The position numbers were made by a program, and so were the translations under genes. A stretch of 31,034 bases of DNA. Source: VBOC01 sp035635475. Lineage in GTDB: Bacteria; Bacteroidota; Ignavibacteria; UBA10030; SZUA-254. The stretch lies in NCBI GenBank assembly GCA_035635475.1, contig DASQAZ010000143.1:1-31034 (forward strand). Direction: 5' to 3'. The notes beneath the pieces were generated by a model that was not told the DNA's origin, did not search any database, and saw only the letters and a program-made list of their open reading frames with translations. This document shows, one piece after another, positions 1-8,340 of this stretch. Numbering within the stretch: the first letter of the stretch is position 1; every line of letters begins with the position of its first letter.

Positions 1-110
1 TAAAACGGGGCCGTTCCATCTCCCGGCGCCGTACTTTTCTTAGCCTGCACACATCATAGGGGTTGATCCCGCTGCCGGTGCGGAGTGTCCCCTCTTCTCT
101 GACCGGCTCG

Positions 111-130
111 ATATCCACAGTTTATCCACA
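111..130 (+). promoter_or_regulatory. Pair of DnaA-box-like sites
   Basis: TTATCCACA at 122-130 is a perfect match to the consensus DnaA box TTATNCACA. ATATCCACA at 111-119 differs at one position. They are in the same orientation, 11 bp start to start, about one helical turn apart. Such pairs occur in oriC and in promoters controlled by DnaA. No dnaA, dnaN, rpmH or gidA gene is visible, so the role is open. Confidence 0.4.
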
Positions 131-185
131 ATTGGGCTCCGAATGAACTAGGAACCCAAAAAAGTGCGTAAACCGTGGATGCCTC

Positions 186-245
186 TCTTGAGCTTTCTTG
201 AGTTCTCTCGAGCTTTCTTGAGTTCTCTTGAGCTTTCTTGAGATT
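186..245 (+). repeat. 10-bp tandem repeat, six copies
   Basis: Six consecutive 10-mers follow the pattern TCTTGAGNTT: copies begin at 186, 196, 206, 216, 226 and 236. Odd copies end in CTT and even copies in TTC (last copy ATT), so there is also a 20-bp super-period. Copy 3 has TCTCGAG. The unit length equals one DNA helical turn, so each repeat presents the same face. It lies 87 bp upstream of the secreted-protein start. Confidence 0.85.
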
Positions 246-258
246 TTTCTTATCTTGA

Positions 259-285
259 ATGTACTCTCCGTTCCGGGACGTACAT
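259..285. repeat. Inverted repeat, candidate operator
   Basis: ATGTAC at 259-264 and GTACAT at 280-285 form perfect 6-bp half-sites, 21 bp centre to centre (two helical turns), just upstream of the gene starting at 332. The spacing suits a dimeric regulator, but short repeats of this kind also arise by chance. Confidence 0.3.
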
Positions 286-331
286 ACCTTCGGCATCCCG
301 ATGTTGCCACACTTCAAACCGGTGAAATACT

Positions 332-3300
332 ATGCTTATCAGGTTACAAGTTTTCGCAATTATTCTCGTATGCACGTCGATCCAGGGATATGCACAATTA
401 CGGACGCGGGATGATTTCAAGCGTCCGGCATCACCCGATCTGAGCACCTCGGCCCCACCCCTGAAATGGGTCAAATTACTCAACCAACCCAACGCCTCCA
501 CCTCGCTTCAGATTAATAACGACTCGACAATCTCACCGATAAATCCCCTTGGCGCGACCAACTTCGGGGCGGTCGCGTGGGATTCGCTGTTCACCGACAC
601 CGTGCAAGTTGGACTCGTCGTCCGGCAAAAAGGAGGTAATGGAAGCAATTCCTCCTTCTTTCTTTACGCCCGCATGTCGAACAAAGATCTTGCAACCGGA
701 AACGGGTATCGTCTTCAGTATTGGGACAATCCCGCTTCGACAGACTTCATCACACTACAACGTGTCACCAACGGCATTACCGGAACCACGCTCGCGACGC
801 TCAACAGGGAGATCGCGGTCGGAGACACTTTGCTCTTCCGCGTTGAATCCGATAAGACCATGAGAGCGTTCATCTATGGTGCAAACGGGATCAGAGATTC
901 CATTTCTGCGACCGATACCGTCTACAACCCATCGACGTGGTATTGCTGGCTGCGAGGATGCATCTTCCCGACTCCGGTCAAGGTCAATAAATTTATGTTC
1001 GGAAAGGTTCCTATTCGCTTCAACGGTTCTGCCTTTTCCGTAAGCCCCACATCCGTTGCGTTCGGGACTCTGGCAATCGGAGCAAGCAAGACCGACAGCG
1101 TGACGGTAACGAACACCGGTACGGGGCCCCTGATGATTGCTTCGGTTGTTCCCAGCAATCTTCAATACAGCATCACCCCGGCGAGCGCTACGATCAACCC
1201 CGCTGCGACCAGAAAATTTTATATCACGTTCAGTCCGAATGGTTCCGGCCCCCAGAATGGCAACATTACATTCACTCACAACGCGCCGGCCTCGCCGTCG
1301 AATGTTGCGGTGACCGGAAGTGGAATAGGCATGAGCTTCTCTCCGGCGTCCGGGCCGATCGGAACCGCCGCGACGATCAGCGGAGCGAATTTCAGCACGA
1401 CCCCGGCCCTCAACACTGTTTACTTTGGCGCGGTGCGGGCTACGGTAACGGGTGCGACGACGTCGACGCTCAACGTGACAGCTCCCGCGGGTGCGACGTT
1501 TTGGCCTGTTACTGCGACCACGAATGGTGTCACCCGGGCTGCGAAGGCGCCATTCATCGAGACATTCAGCAGTGTTCAGACGATCACCAACACTTCGCTT
1601 GCGTCAAGGGTAAGCTTCAAAGCCCCTCAGAATCCACATAACACCATGCCGTTTGACGTTGACGGAGACGGGAAACCGGACCTGGTTTCACTCAACGCGG
1701 TGAGCATCAGCCTTTCCGTCTACCGAAACATCAGTGCGACGGGAATCCTCGACAGCACGTCATTCGCTCCAAGGATTGATTTCCCGGCGGGGGTATCGCC
1801 ATGGCCTAACAACGAGTCGCAAGACTTCGTCGTCGCGGACCTTGATGGTGACGGAAAACTCGATGTCGTGTCCGTGGACGCCAAAGGGAACTTTTGGTCT
1901 TATTTCAGAAACACGAGTTCTCCGGGGAGTCCTTCCTTTGCTCCCAGAGTTGATGTTATCCCCGCTCTCAATCCGTTGGGTGTGGCCGTCGCAGATATCA
2001 ATAATGACGGAAAACCCGACGTTATGATCGCCGATTACGGAAACAATTCAATATCCATTTTCAGGAACACGAGCGTCGTAGGGTCGATCGGATTCGCGTC
2101 GCCGGTCATTTTCACGACCAGGCCGGGACCCACCTATATTGTGACCGGCGATCTGGATGGCGACGGTAAGCCGGACCTCATCGTTCCGACATATCAATCG
2201 GGTATTTGCATATTCAGAAACGTGAGCGCTCCCGGAACCATCTCTTCGAGCTCACTGGCGCCGCGGGTGGATATCGATACTCTCATCGGCGGGAGTGGCG
2301 CTGCCATCGGCGATCTGGACGCCGATGGAAAGCTCGACATTGCAATGATCGACCAGGTTAATAACAACCTTGTGATCGTCCGCAATACGAGCACGCTCGG
2401 CGCCCTCAGTTTTTCCGCTCCCGTGTCCTTCCCAGCCGGTCTTCACCCGAACCTCGTATCCATCGGAGATATCGATGGCGATGGGAAACCCGATCTGGCG
2501 CTCAATAGTCAAAACAGCTCGCAACTGTCTCTTTTCAAGAATGTCAGTTCGCCCGGGAGCTTTACCGTATCGTCCCTGGCGGCCCGGGTGGACTTCACGA
2601 CCGGAGTGGGCCCCCGGAGTGCGGCGATCGGAGATCTGGACGGCGACGGGAGGCCCGACCTCATCGTTTCGAATGAGTTTGATTCAACCGTCTCGGTCTA
2701 TAAGAATATCATACCCTCGCCTGCGCAGTTCACTATCGCGCCGGTGGTCGACTCGCTGGGCAATGTGCTCGTGGGTGCAAGCAAGAAGGACAGCTTGCTC
2801 GTCACGAACACGGGTTCGGCTACGCTCACAATTTTCAACGTGGCCACGGACAGCAGCCAGTTTTCCGTCACGCCGACGAGCGGCAGTCTTGCGCCGGCAG
2901 CCAGCAAGAAGTTTTACATCACCCTTGCTCCCACTTCGACGGGGGCAAAGTCCGGCCACTGTGTGTTCATCCATAACGCACCGAACTCACCCAGGAGCAT
3001 CCCTCTGTTCGGGACGGGTGTTGCGCCCGCATTCTCCGTCGCCCCGACGTCCGATTCGTTACATGATGTCATCATCGGAACCAGTAAAACGGACAGCCTG
3101 ACCGTTACCAACACCGGTACGGCAACCCTGGTGATTTCGAGCGTAACATCCGACAGTGCTGCTTTTTCCGTCACTCCGGGAAGCGGAAGCGTATTGGCCG
3201 GACAGAACAAGAAATTCTATGTGACGTTCACTCCCACCGTTCTCGGCCCGAAATCGGGACATATCGTCTTCGTCCACAATGCAGCAGGTTCGCCCTCGAG

Positions 3301-5584
3301 TGTCGCTGTCTCTGGAAACGGTATTGCGCCTGCATTCTCCGTCGCCCCGTCACCTGATTCTTTAAAGGATGTGACGATCGGAACCAGTAAGACGGACAGC
3401 CTGACCGTTACCAACACCGGTACGGCAACCCTGGTGATTTCAAGCGTGACGTCCGACAGTGCTGCTTTTTCCGTCACTCCGGGAAGCGGCAGCGTATTGG
3501 CCGGGCAGAACAAGAAATTCTATGTGACGTTCAGTCCGACGGCTCTCGGTCCGAAATCCGGACATATCGTTTTCGTCCATAATGCAACCGGTTCTCCCAC
3601 AAGCGTCCCGGTGTCCGGAAGGGGCGTGGGTCCGATTTTTAACGTCGTACCCCCGAGTGTGACATTCGCCGATCTGTTTGTCGGGTCGACAAATCAAGAT
3701 AGCGTCACTGTTCAAAACACGGGGACCGCAACGCTCCATATCAGCTCCGTAATCTCGAGGAACCCGCAGTTTGCGGTTACACCGGCCGGAGCAAACATCT
3801 CGCCCTCTTTATCTACAAAGTTTTACATCACGTTCACACCCATGAATCCAGGATTGAAGTCCGGCTACATCGTGTTCATGCACGATGCTGCGGGTTCCGC
3901 GGATTCAATTCTGGTCAATGGAAACGGCGTCGAGCCGAAATTGAAGCTCATGTTGACGGCGATCCACAATTCTGCCGTGACGAGCTCCCGCCAGCTCTTC
4001 TGGGGCGTCCGGGCTGGGGCGGCTTACGGGATCTGGGGCGTGGATCCTCAGGCAACATCGATCGACTCCGCCGAAGGCGAGTTCGAGCTCCCCCCTCCGC
4101 CAAGCGGAATTTTCGATGCCCGGTTCGTCGATGCTCGGGGAGGATCGGGCCTGTTCGGTGGAGGTTCGCTGGTCGATGCGCGAAACTTCCTGAACACGAC
4201 GCAGGCCGATACCTTTAAAGTCGCTCTTCAGGCGGGAACTGCGGGTTATCCGTTCACTTTAAAATGGTCGTCCTCCGTCATCATCGGCGCCTACTCCGGA
4301 TCAGTGACCCTGACCGACAGTCTGGGCGGCGCCACGGATATGAAATCAACGGATAGCCTCGTGATCTCCGACCCGCAGATCACCTACCTCATTCTGGTGG
4401 CGAATAATCCAAGCCTCCCCTTGCTCTACCACGCGGGTTGGGACTTGATCTCCGTGCCGGTAAAGGTGCTTGATGGAAGGACGGCGGCTCTATTCCCGGC
4501 CGCAATTTCCAGGGCTTTAACCTTTGAGCAGCAGGCGGGATTCATAACAAGAGACACCCTGGTCGCGGGCGAAGGATACTGGTTGAAGTTTCAAAAGGTT
4601 CTCCCATCGCTTGTTCTCCTGGGGACTCCCCTACTCAAGGATACCGTCGATGTCTCGCCGGATTGGAATCTGATCGGCGCGCTGGACAGCGTCATCAGCG
4701 CAAGCTCGGTGACGAGCATCCCGTCGGGGATTATCCTGGGTAACTTTATCGGATACGACCAGGGATACCAGATCGCCGATTCCCTCCGCCCGTTCTTCGG
4801 TTACTGGATCAGGACGACTCAGGCGGGGAAGCTGGTGCTCAAGACTCCCGGATCGGTTGCGATCCCCAAAATGACGGGCTCCAGGGTAGCTCTGCAGGCC
4901 CCTGATTACTTCGGAAAACTGACAATCCGGGATGCGCACGGCGGCAGACAAACATTGTACCTTGGAGAAAAGTCCGCCCTCTCGCAATTCGATGCAAGAA
5001 TCTTCGAGATGCCGCCCCCGCCGCCTCACGGAGCATTCGACGCGCGGTTCGGTTCGCAACGATTCCTCGAAATAGTGGATCGAAACGCTGCGGCAGAATA
5101 TCCGGTAACAGTCTCGACATTCGATTTTCCGCTGGCGCTCTCGTGGGAATTTACATCCCAGGCCTATCGCACATCGCTGAAAATCGGAAACAAGGAATCG
5201 AACCTTGGTATGACCGGGTCGATGACGGTATCTGCTCCGGGTCAGAACACGGGGATGACGCAATTCAGCATCAAGGTTCGGGATGCGATCGCAACGCCCT
5301 CGCAATTTGCGCTCATGCAGAATTATCCGAACCCCTTCAACCCGGCGACAAAAATAGAATATGCTCTTCCGCAAAAGGCGCACGTGCTTCTAAGGATTTA
5401 CGATGTCCTCGGGCGTGAAGTGGCGACGCTGGTGAATGAAGACCAGGAGGCGGGTTACGGGGTCACGAAATGGAACGCCAGCAACTCCGCAACGAGTGTT
5501 TATTTCTATCGGCTCGATGCGACGAGCATATCAGAGCCGGGTAGGACCTTCACCCAGGTAAGGAAGATGCTGCTCGTACGGTAG
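332..5584 (+). CDS. Giant modular T9SS-exported surface protein
   Basis: A 1750-residue secreted protein. Residues 1-22 form a signal peptide. About 30-230 looks like a concanavalin-type beta domain; 236-330 is an ASPM/SPD-2/Hydin-type (choice-of-anchor D) domain; 330-405 an IPT/TIG-like domain. Residues 440-780 carry seven FG-GAP/VCBS repeats, each with a calcium-type DxDxDGxxD loop (first D about 442, last set about 768). Four more Hydin-type domains of exactly 101 residues follow (about 799-1202). Then comes a module containing PPPP-x-G-x-FDARF, a GW...SVP/GYW module, a second PPPP...FDARF module, and from about 1660 a type A T9SS sorting domain (NYPNPFNP, YDVLGREV). The sorting domain implies export by the Por machinery and surface attachment or release. 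The VCBS propeller and Hydin stalk suggest adhesion or a structural role, but no catalytic domain was recognised. A weak GGTGA precedes the ATG. Confidence 0.93.
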   Translation: MLIRLQVFAIILVCTSIQGYAQLRTRDDFKRPASPDLSTSAPPLKWVKLLNQPNASTSLQINNDSTISPINPLGATNFGAVAWDSLFTDTVQVGLVVRQKGGNGSNSSFFLYARMSNKDLATGNGYRLQYWDNPASTDFITLQRVTNGITGTTLATLNREIAVGDTLLFRVESDKTMRAFIYGANGIRDSISATDTVYNPSTWYCWLRGCIFPTPVKVNKFMFGKVPIRFNGSAFSVSPTSVAFGTLAIGASKTDSVTVTNTGTGPLMIASVVPSNLQYSITPASATINPAATRKFYITFSPNGSGPQNGNITFTHNAPASPSNVAVTGSGIGMSFSPASGPIGTAATISGANFSTTPALNTVYFGAVRATVTGATTSTLNVTAPAGATFWPVTATTNGVTRAAKAPFIETFSSVQTITNTSLASRVSFKAPQNPHNTMPFDVDGDGKPDLVSLNAVSISLSVYRNISATGILDSTSFAPRIDFPAGVSPWPNNESQDFVVADLDGDGKLDVVSVDAKGNFWSYFRNTSSPGSPSFAPRVDVIPALNPLGVAVADINNDGKPDVMIADYGNNSISIFRNTSVVGSIGFASPVIFTTRPGPTYIVTGDLDGDGKPDLIVPTYQSGICIFRNVSAPGTISSSSLAPRVDIDTLIGGSGAAIGDLDADGKLDIAMIDQVNNNLVIVRNTSTLGALSFSAPVSFPAGLHPNLVSIGDIDGDGKPDLALNSQNSSQLSLFKNVSSPGSFTVSSLAARVDFTTGVGPRSAAIGDLDGDGRPDLIVSNEFDSTVSVYKNIIPSPAQFTIAPVVDSLGNVLVGASKKDSLLVTNTGSATLTIFNVATDSSQFSVTPTSGSLAPAASKKFYITLAPTSTGAKSGHCVFIHNAPNSPRSIPLFGTGVAPAFSVAPTSDSLHDVIIGTSKTDSLTVTNTGTATLVISSVTSDSAAFSVTPGSGSVLAGQNKKFYVTFTPTVLGPKSGHIVFVHNAAGSPSSVAVSGNGIAPAFSVAPSPDSLKDVTIGTSKTDSLTVTNTGTATLVISSVTSDSAAFSVTPGSGSVLAGQNKKFYVTFSPTALGPKSGHIVFVHNATGSPTSVPVSGRGVGPIFNVVPPSVTFADLFVGSTNQDSVTVQNTGTATLHISSVISRNPQFAVTPAGANISPSLSTKFYITFTPMNPGLKSGYIVFMHDAAGSADSILVNGNGVEPKLKLMLTAIHNSAVTSSRQLFWGVRAGAAYGIWGVDPQATSIDSAEGEFELPPPPSGIFDARFVDARGGSGLFGGGSLVDARNFLNTTQADTFKVALQAGTAGYPFTLKWSSSVIIGAYSGSVTLTDSLGGATDMKSTDSLVISDPQITYLILVANNPSLPLLYHAGWDLISVPVKVLDGRTAALFPAAISRALTFEQQAGFITRDTLVAGEGYWLKFQKVLPSLVLLGTPLLKDTVDVSPDWNLIGALDSVISASSVTSIPSGIILGNFIGYDQGYQIADSLRPFFGYWIRTTQAGKLVLKTPGSVAIPKMTGSRVALQAPDYFGKLTIRDAHGGRQTLYLGEKSALSQFDARIFEMPPPPPHGAFDARFGSQRFLEIVDRNAAAEYPVTVSTFDFPLALSWEFTSQAYRTSLKIGNKESNLGMTGSMTVSAPGQNTGMTQFSIKVRDAIATPSQFALMQNYPNPFNPATKIEYALPQKAHVLLRIYDVLGREVATLVNEDQEAGYGVTKWNASNSATSVYFYRLDATSISEPGRTFTQVRKMLLVR
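2726..3937 (+). repeat. Four tandem 303-bp repeats inside the surface protein
   Basis: Hydin-type domains are encoded by four head-to-tail units starting at 2726, 3029, 3332 and 3635, each exactly 303 bp (101 codons). Units 2 and 3 are nearly identical over long stretches (for example the block coding KTDSLTVTNTGTATLVISSV), mostly with synonymous third-position changes. Units 1 and 4 are clearly diverged. This indicates a recent duplication of one domain within an older array. Confidence 0.88.
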
Positions 5585-5630
5585 GCGCCGAAAGGCTCTC
5601 CCGAAGTTTTTTCAGAAACGTTCATAAAGA

Positions 5631-5669
5631 AGCCGGCTTATCCCACCTGGATGGTGGGACGGGCCGGCT
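5631..5669. terminator. Hairpin between convergent genes
   Basis: AGCCGGC (5631-5637) pairs with GCCGGCT (5663-5669), and TCCCACC (5641-5647) pairs with GGTGGGA (5653-5659), with a 5-nt loop and a small internal bulge. The hairpin lies 47 bp after the surface-protein stop and 95 bp from the end of the convergent gene at 5765, so it may stop both transcripts. No long T tract follows on either strand. Confidence 0.55.
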
Positions 5670-5764
5670 CTATTATTGGGCGCAACGTCTATCCTATCTT
5701 CCACATCTCGTCGCATTCCCCTTATTGAACTTTGATCCTCCTGCTTTCCGCCCATTCGAGTATT

Positions 5765-6190
5765 TTACCTCCACAGTGTCAGAATAATCGAACAGACCAC
5801 GACTCCCAAAAGCGGATATCCGATGTCGATAACCGCCAACTTGACCGATCTGCCCTCCCACGTGTAGGCGATCCCGATCGTTGACGCCGAAAGCCCCACG
5901 CCGGAGGCCAGTCCAAGCTTGATCGCATGATACAGGGTGGAAGATTCGGAAACAAAGACGAGGTAAGACAGTGCAAGGGCAGCCGCCAGATTGAGGATGA
6001 ATGTCTGCACCAGCTTTGCCGCCATCCGGGAGCCTTTCGGAGTTTGAATCTTTACTCCATGCTTCTCGAGCTCGCTCGACCAGATCTTGCCGAACAACAA
6101 AGAGAACCAGATTGAACCCAGTATCCAGTATGTCGCAGCAGCGACAACGACCGCCCAGACATTCAACTGTGAATAGTAGAGTGATGCCAT
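5765..6190 (-). CDS. DUF1761-like integral membrane protein
   Basis: A 141-residue protein with four hydrophobic segments (about 10-33, 65-85, 88-110, 120-140). The N-terminal pattern, an aromatic-rich first helix followed by LGSIWFSLLFGKIW, matches the DUF1761 family of small membrane proteins of unknown function; length is typical. The start has AGAAGGTG just upstream. It follows the 191-residue membrane protein on the same strand with a 47-nt gap, so the two are likely co-transcribed. No catalytic motif is visible and no function is proposed. Confidence 0.75.
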   Translation of the reverse strand: MASLYYSQLNVWAVVVAAATYWILGSIWFSLLFGKIWSSELEKHGVKIQTPKGSRMAAKLVQTFILNLAAALALSYLVFVSESSTLYHAIKLGLASGVGLSASTIGIAYTWEGRSVKLAVIDIGYPLLGVVVCSIILTLWR

Positions 6191-6237
6191 GTCGCACCTT
6201 CTGTTAGTTTAGAATGTTTTGCCCCGCTTGCAATCTC

Positions 6238-6813
6238 CTACGCCGCAGGTATCGCCTGATGCGGCCAGAGCCAGCCAAAAGTGCCCGCGGTCAGGAGCGC
6301 GTAAATCAACCCATCCACCGTCACCTTAATGGTCGTGATCCACGGGCGGTGGTACCAGATGGACAACTGCCAGAGCGCAACGGTATATCCCAGGAATGCA
6401 GTGGTTCCGGCGAACCTGAACACCTGAAGGTAAACCGCGTCGGCGCCCAGCGCGCGTCCCGTAATGTACGCGGTAAAGATCCCGACGACGACCGTATAGA
6501 GGAACCAGAGAACAAGGCTTTTCGTCATCTTCCCCGGACCGTTCGGCCAAACGGAAAGCAACATGACAGGCCCTTTATTCATCTTTTCGATGAACTCTGG
6601 CGAACGCATGTCCTTGTGACCGGACGGGCGAGGAAGAAAGTACTCCCCGGGCGGGATGGCGAAGGGGCGCAGCGCGTCCATCACCCTGTCTTCGTTCGGC
6701 ACCTTGCCGTAATCACTCTCGTGCCAGCGCAGAACCGTGTGGATGATAGAACTCACCACGAAAACGAACACCGACGACAGAAGGATCGGAAGCCAGAGCG
6801 AGGTTAATCCCAT
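6238..6813 (-). CDS. Uncharacterised four-helix membrane protein
   Basis: A 191-residue protein with an N-terminal transmembrane segment (about 7-27), a soluble stretch of about 75 residues rich in charged and proline residues, and three further hydrophobic segments towards the C-terminus (about 100-120, 130-150, 160-185). The hydrophilic stretch contains HESDYGKVPNEDRVMDALR, which looks conserved in character, but I do not recognise a named family. AAGGAG eight bases before the ATG supports the start. It is the first gene of a likely two-gene unit with the DUF1761-like gene. The pairing suggests a joint membrane role; that is inference. Confidence 0.7.
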   Translation of the reverse strand: MGLTSLWLPILLSSVFVFVVSSIIHTVLRWHESDYGKVPNEDRVMDALRPFAIPPGEYFLPRPSGHKDMRSPEFIEKMNKGPVMLLSVWPNGPGKMTKSLVLWFLYTVVVGIFTAYITGRALGADAVYLQVFRFAGTTAFLGYTVALWQLSIWYHRPWITTIKVTVDGLIYALLTAGTFGWLWPHQAIPAA

Positions 6814-6855
6814 GATGCTACTCCTTATGTTGTTCCTGATTGACTGACCGGTGGG

Positions 6856-6883
6856 AAAGTACCGAAAATTTGTGTGTCGTCAA
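6856..6883 (-). promoter_or_regulatory. Possible sigma70-type promoter
   Basis: On the minus strand TTGACG (6878-6883) and TACTTT (6856-6861) are separated by 16 bp, about 40 bp upstream of the ATG of the 191-residue membrane protein. The -35 is good (5/6) and the -10 is moderate. Confidence 0.35.
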
Positions 6884-6987
6884 AGTTGGTCGCAGATATG
6901 GGCCGGAATCATCGGGTTGCGGATTACCCGTCAACGTCCTATGCCGATGTTCAATCGGGCCAAACGGTCAAGATTGATATCATCGAC

Positions 6988-7015
6988 TGCCTGCCCTGCG
7001 TGTAGAAGGCAGGCA
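6988..7015 (-). terminator. Possible hairpin after rhlE
   Basis: TGCCTGCC (6988-6995) is complementary to GGCAGGCA (7008-7015) with a 12-nt loop. It lies 28 bp beyond the helicase stop on the transcribed side. No T tract follows, so termination would be weak or factor-assisted. Confidence 0.4.
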
Positions 7016-7042
7016 TGAAGTTTTCAGCGTAAGGGATTCCGG

Positions 7043-8254
7043 TCAGCGCCGGCGGCGGTTCCGGTGCTGTCCCGAATGGGAGTGGAACCGGTTCTGACCC
7101 TGGCGCGCACTCACATTCTGCTTCGGCGGTTCGGCCAGTCCCGGGAGGTCGGCGTTGTTGACCAGTTTCAGTTCGATGTTGCCGCTGTGGGTGAAAAGTA
7201 TCTGCTTGAAGAAAGCCCGCTCCTCGTCCGTCGCGACAAGTGAAATCGCCTCTCCCCGTTTGCCTGCCCGCGCCGTGCGGCCGACCCGGTGCGTGTAGGA
7301 ATCCACGTCCCGCGGAATTTCGTAATTGTAGACGTGTGTGACATCGTCAATGTGCAGCCCCCGGGCGGCGACGTCGGTCGCCACAAGAACGTTGAACTTC
7401 TTGCCCTTGAAGTCTGCCGTCACCCGCTCGCGCTGCGGCTGTGACATGTCGCCGTGGAGACATCGCGCGTGGACGCCGTTGTGCGATAATCTGCGGGCCA
7501 GCTTGGCGGTGACATGCTTGCGATTGCAGAAAACGAGCGCGAGATCGCGTTCACGCTGAAGCAGGTGGATGAGGAGCGAAAGTTTCTGCTCGCCGCTCGT
7601 TTGATAGTACGTCTGGTGCAGGAATTCCGGCTTCACGGCCGCCTCAAACTGAAGTCTGGCGGGATTGACCATGTACTTTTGTGCAATCCGGAGGATCTCC
7701 TTGGGCAGCGTGGCGCTGAGGAGCAGCGTTTGCCGTTGTTTGGGGACGTGGCGCAGGATGCGCTCGATGTCCGGCAAGAAGCCCATGTCGAGCATCCGGT
7801 CCGCTTCGTCGAACACGAGGTGGCGCACCTTGTCGAGATGCACATCGCCGCGCTGCATCAGATCCAACAACCGTCCGGGCGTTCCCACGACAATGTTCGC
7901 CTGACGTAAATCCCTCACCTGATTGCTGATGGAGACCCCGCCGTAAACAGCCGCGACACCGATGTCTCTTCCCCTGCCAAACTTCGTAAACTCTGCCGCT
8001 ATCTGAACGGCGAGCTCTCGCGTCGGGGCGAGCACAAGTGTCGATATCCCGTTTTGCCGCTCGACCTTTTCCAGCAGGGGCAGGGCAAATCCGAGCGTCT
8101 TGCCGGAACCCGTCTCGGATTGTGCCGCGACGTCGCGTCCCTCCGCGATCAGAGGTATCAGCTCCTGCTGGATCGGAGTGGGTGCGGTGATGCCGTGCTT
8201 TGCGAGCAGGGCGATAGTGGATTTGCTTAGGTGAATTGATTCAAACGTGATCAT
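7043..8254 (-). CDS. rhlE: DEAD-box ATP-dependent RNA helicase, RhlE type
   Basis: A 403-residue RNA helicase. Visible motifs in order: Q motif (GITAPTPIQQ, about 20-30) with an upstream Phe; motif I AQSETGSGKT (about 44-53); PTRELA; GG; TPGR; DEAD within VFDEADRMLDMGF; SAT; then in the second RecA domain LVFCNRKH, TDVAARGLHI and HRVGRTARAGKRG. The C-terminal tail is short, basic and rich in Gln, His and Arg, as in the RhlE subgroup. Such helicases remodel RNA in ribosome assembly and mRNA decay in the cytoplasm, often in the cold. AGAGAGGA precedes the ATG. The ATG overlaps the stop of an upstream small reading frame (ATGA), suggesting translational coupling. Confidence 0.95.
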   Translation of the reverse strand: MITFESIHLSKSTIALLAKHGITAPTPIQQELIPLIAEGRDVAAQSETGSGKTLGFALPLLEKVERQNGISTLVLAPTRELAVQIAAEFTKFGRGRDIGVAAVYGGVSISNQVRDLRQANIVVGTPGRLLDLMQRGDVHLDKVRHLVFDEADRMLDMGFLPDIERILRHVPKQRQTLLLSATLPKEILRIAQKYMVNPARLQFEAAVKPEFLHQTYYQTSGEQKLSLLIHLLQRERDLALVFCNRKHVTAKLARRLSHNGVHARCLHGDMSQPQRERVTADFKGKKFNVLVATDVAARGLHIDDVTHVYNYEIPRDVDSYTHRVGRTARAGKRGEAISLVATDEERAFFKQILFTHSGNIELKLVNNADLPGLAEPPKQNVSARQGQNRFHSHSGQHRNRRRR

Positions 8255-8340
8255 TTACTTTCCTCTCTTTTTGCCCGCATCTTCAATCGTTCGATTACCG
8301 CCCGATTCGCTTTCCTGAACTCTCTCACAAATTCCTTCAT
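8251..8340 (-). CDS. Small reading frame coupled to rhlE; 5' end unclear
   Basis: A minus-strand frame ends in TGA at 8251-8253 and overlaps the helicase ATG by four bases. From the in-frame ATG at 8338-8340 it gives 29 residues, highly charged and helical. The same frame is open further upstream towards the tRNA and encodes SLFAKLPFEDKLKILEE just before this Met, which looks like real protein, but no ATG/GTG/TTG begins it in frame. An ATG at 8397-8399 is one frame off. The gene may therefore start at the internal ATG, use a rare start, or be a frameshifted remnant. Family not recognised. Confidence 0.4.
   Translation of the reverse strand: MKEFVREFRKANRAVIERLKMRAKREESK

Larger units (their letters stand above)
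1..331. other. Non-coding left-edge region with DnaA-like boxes and repeats
   Basis: No convincing gene lies here. The region holds two DnaA-box-like 9-mers (111-119, 122-130), an imperfect hairpin (132-140 with 151-159), a 10-bp tandem repeat (186-245) and a short inverted repeat (259-264 with 280-285), all upstream of the giant secreted protein at 332. A minus-strand ATG at 17-19 leaves only six codons before the window edge, so a divergent gene starting there cannot be supported or excluded. The region may be a regulatory region or part of a replication origin; this is inference. Confidence 0.5.

Noticed and set aside
132..159. Imperfect hairpin as a terminator
   Set aside because: The stem has a mismatch and is followed by A residues, not T, on the plus strand, and no gene ends nearby.
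186..245. Resemblance to a CRISPR array
   Set aside because: Units are only 10 bp with no spacers; it is a simple tandem repeat.
54..317. Minus-strand frame with a coiled-coil-like repeat peptide
   Set aside because: The peptide pattern is simply the translation of the 10-bp DNA repeat; the rest has no protein character, and a second overlapping frame gives a similar artefact.
4631..5383. Minus-strand 250-codon open frame inside the giant protein gene
   Set aside because: Arg/Cys-rich shadow of the T9SS protein frame; no domain or ribosome-binding site.
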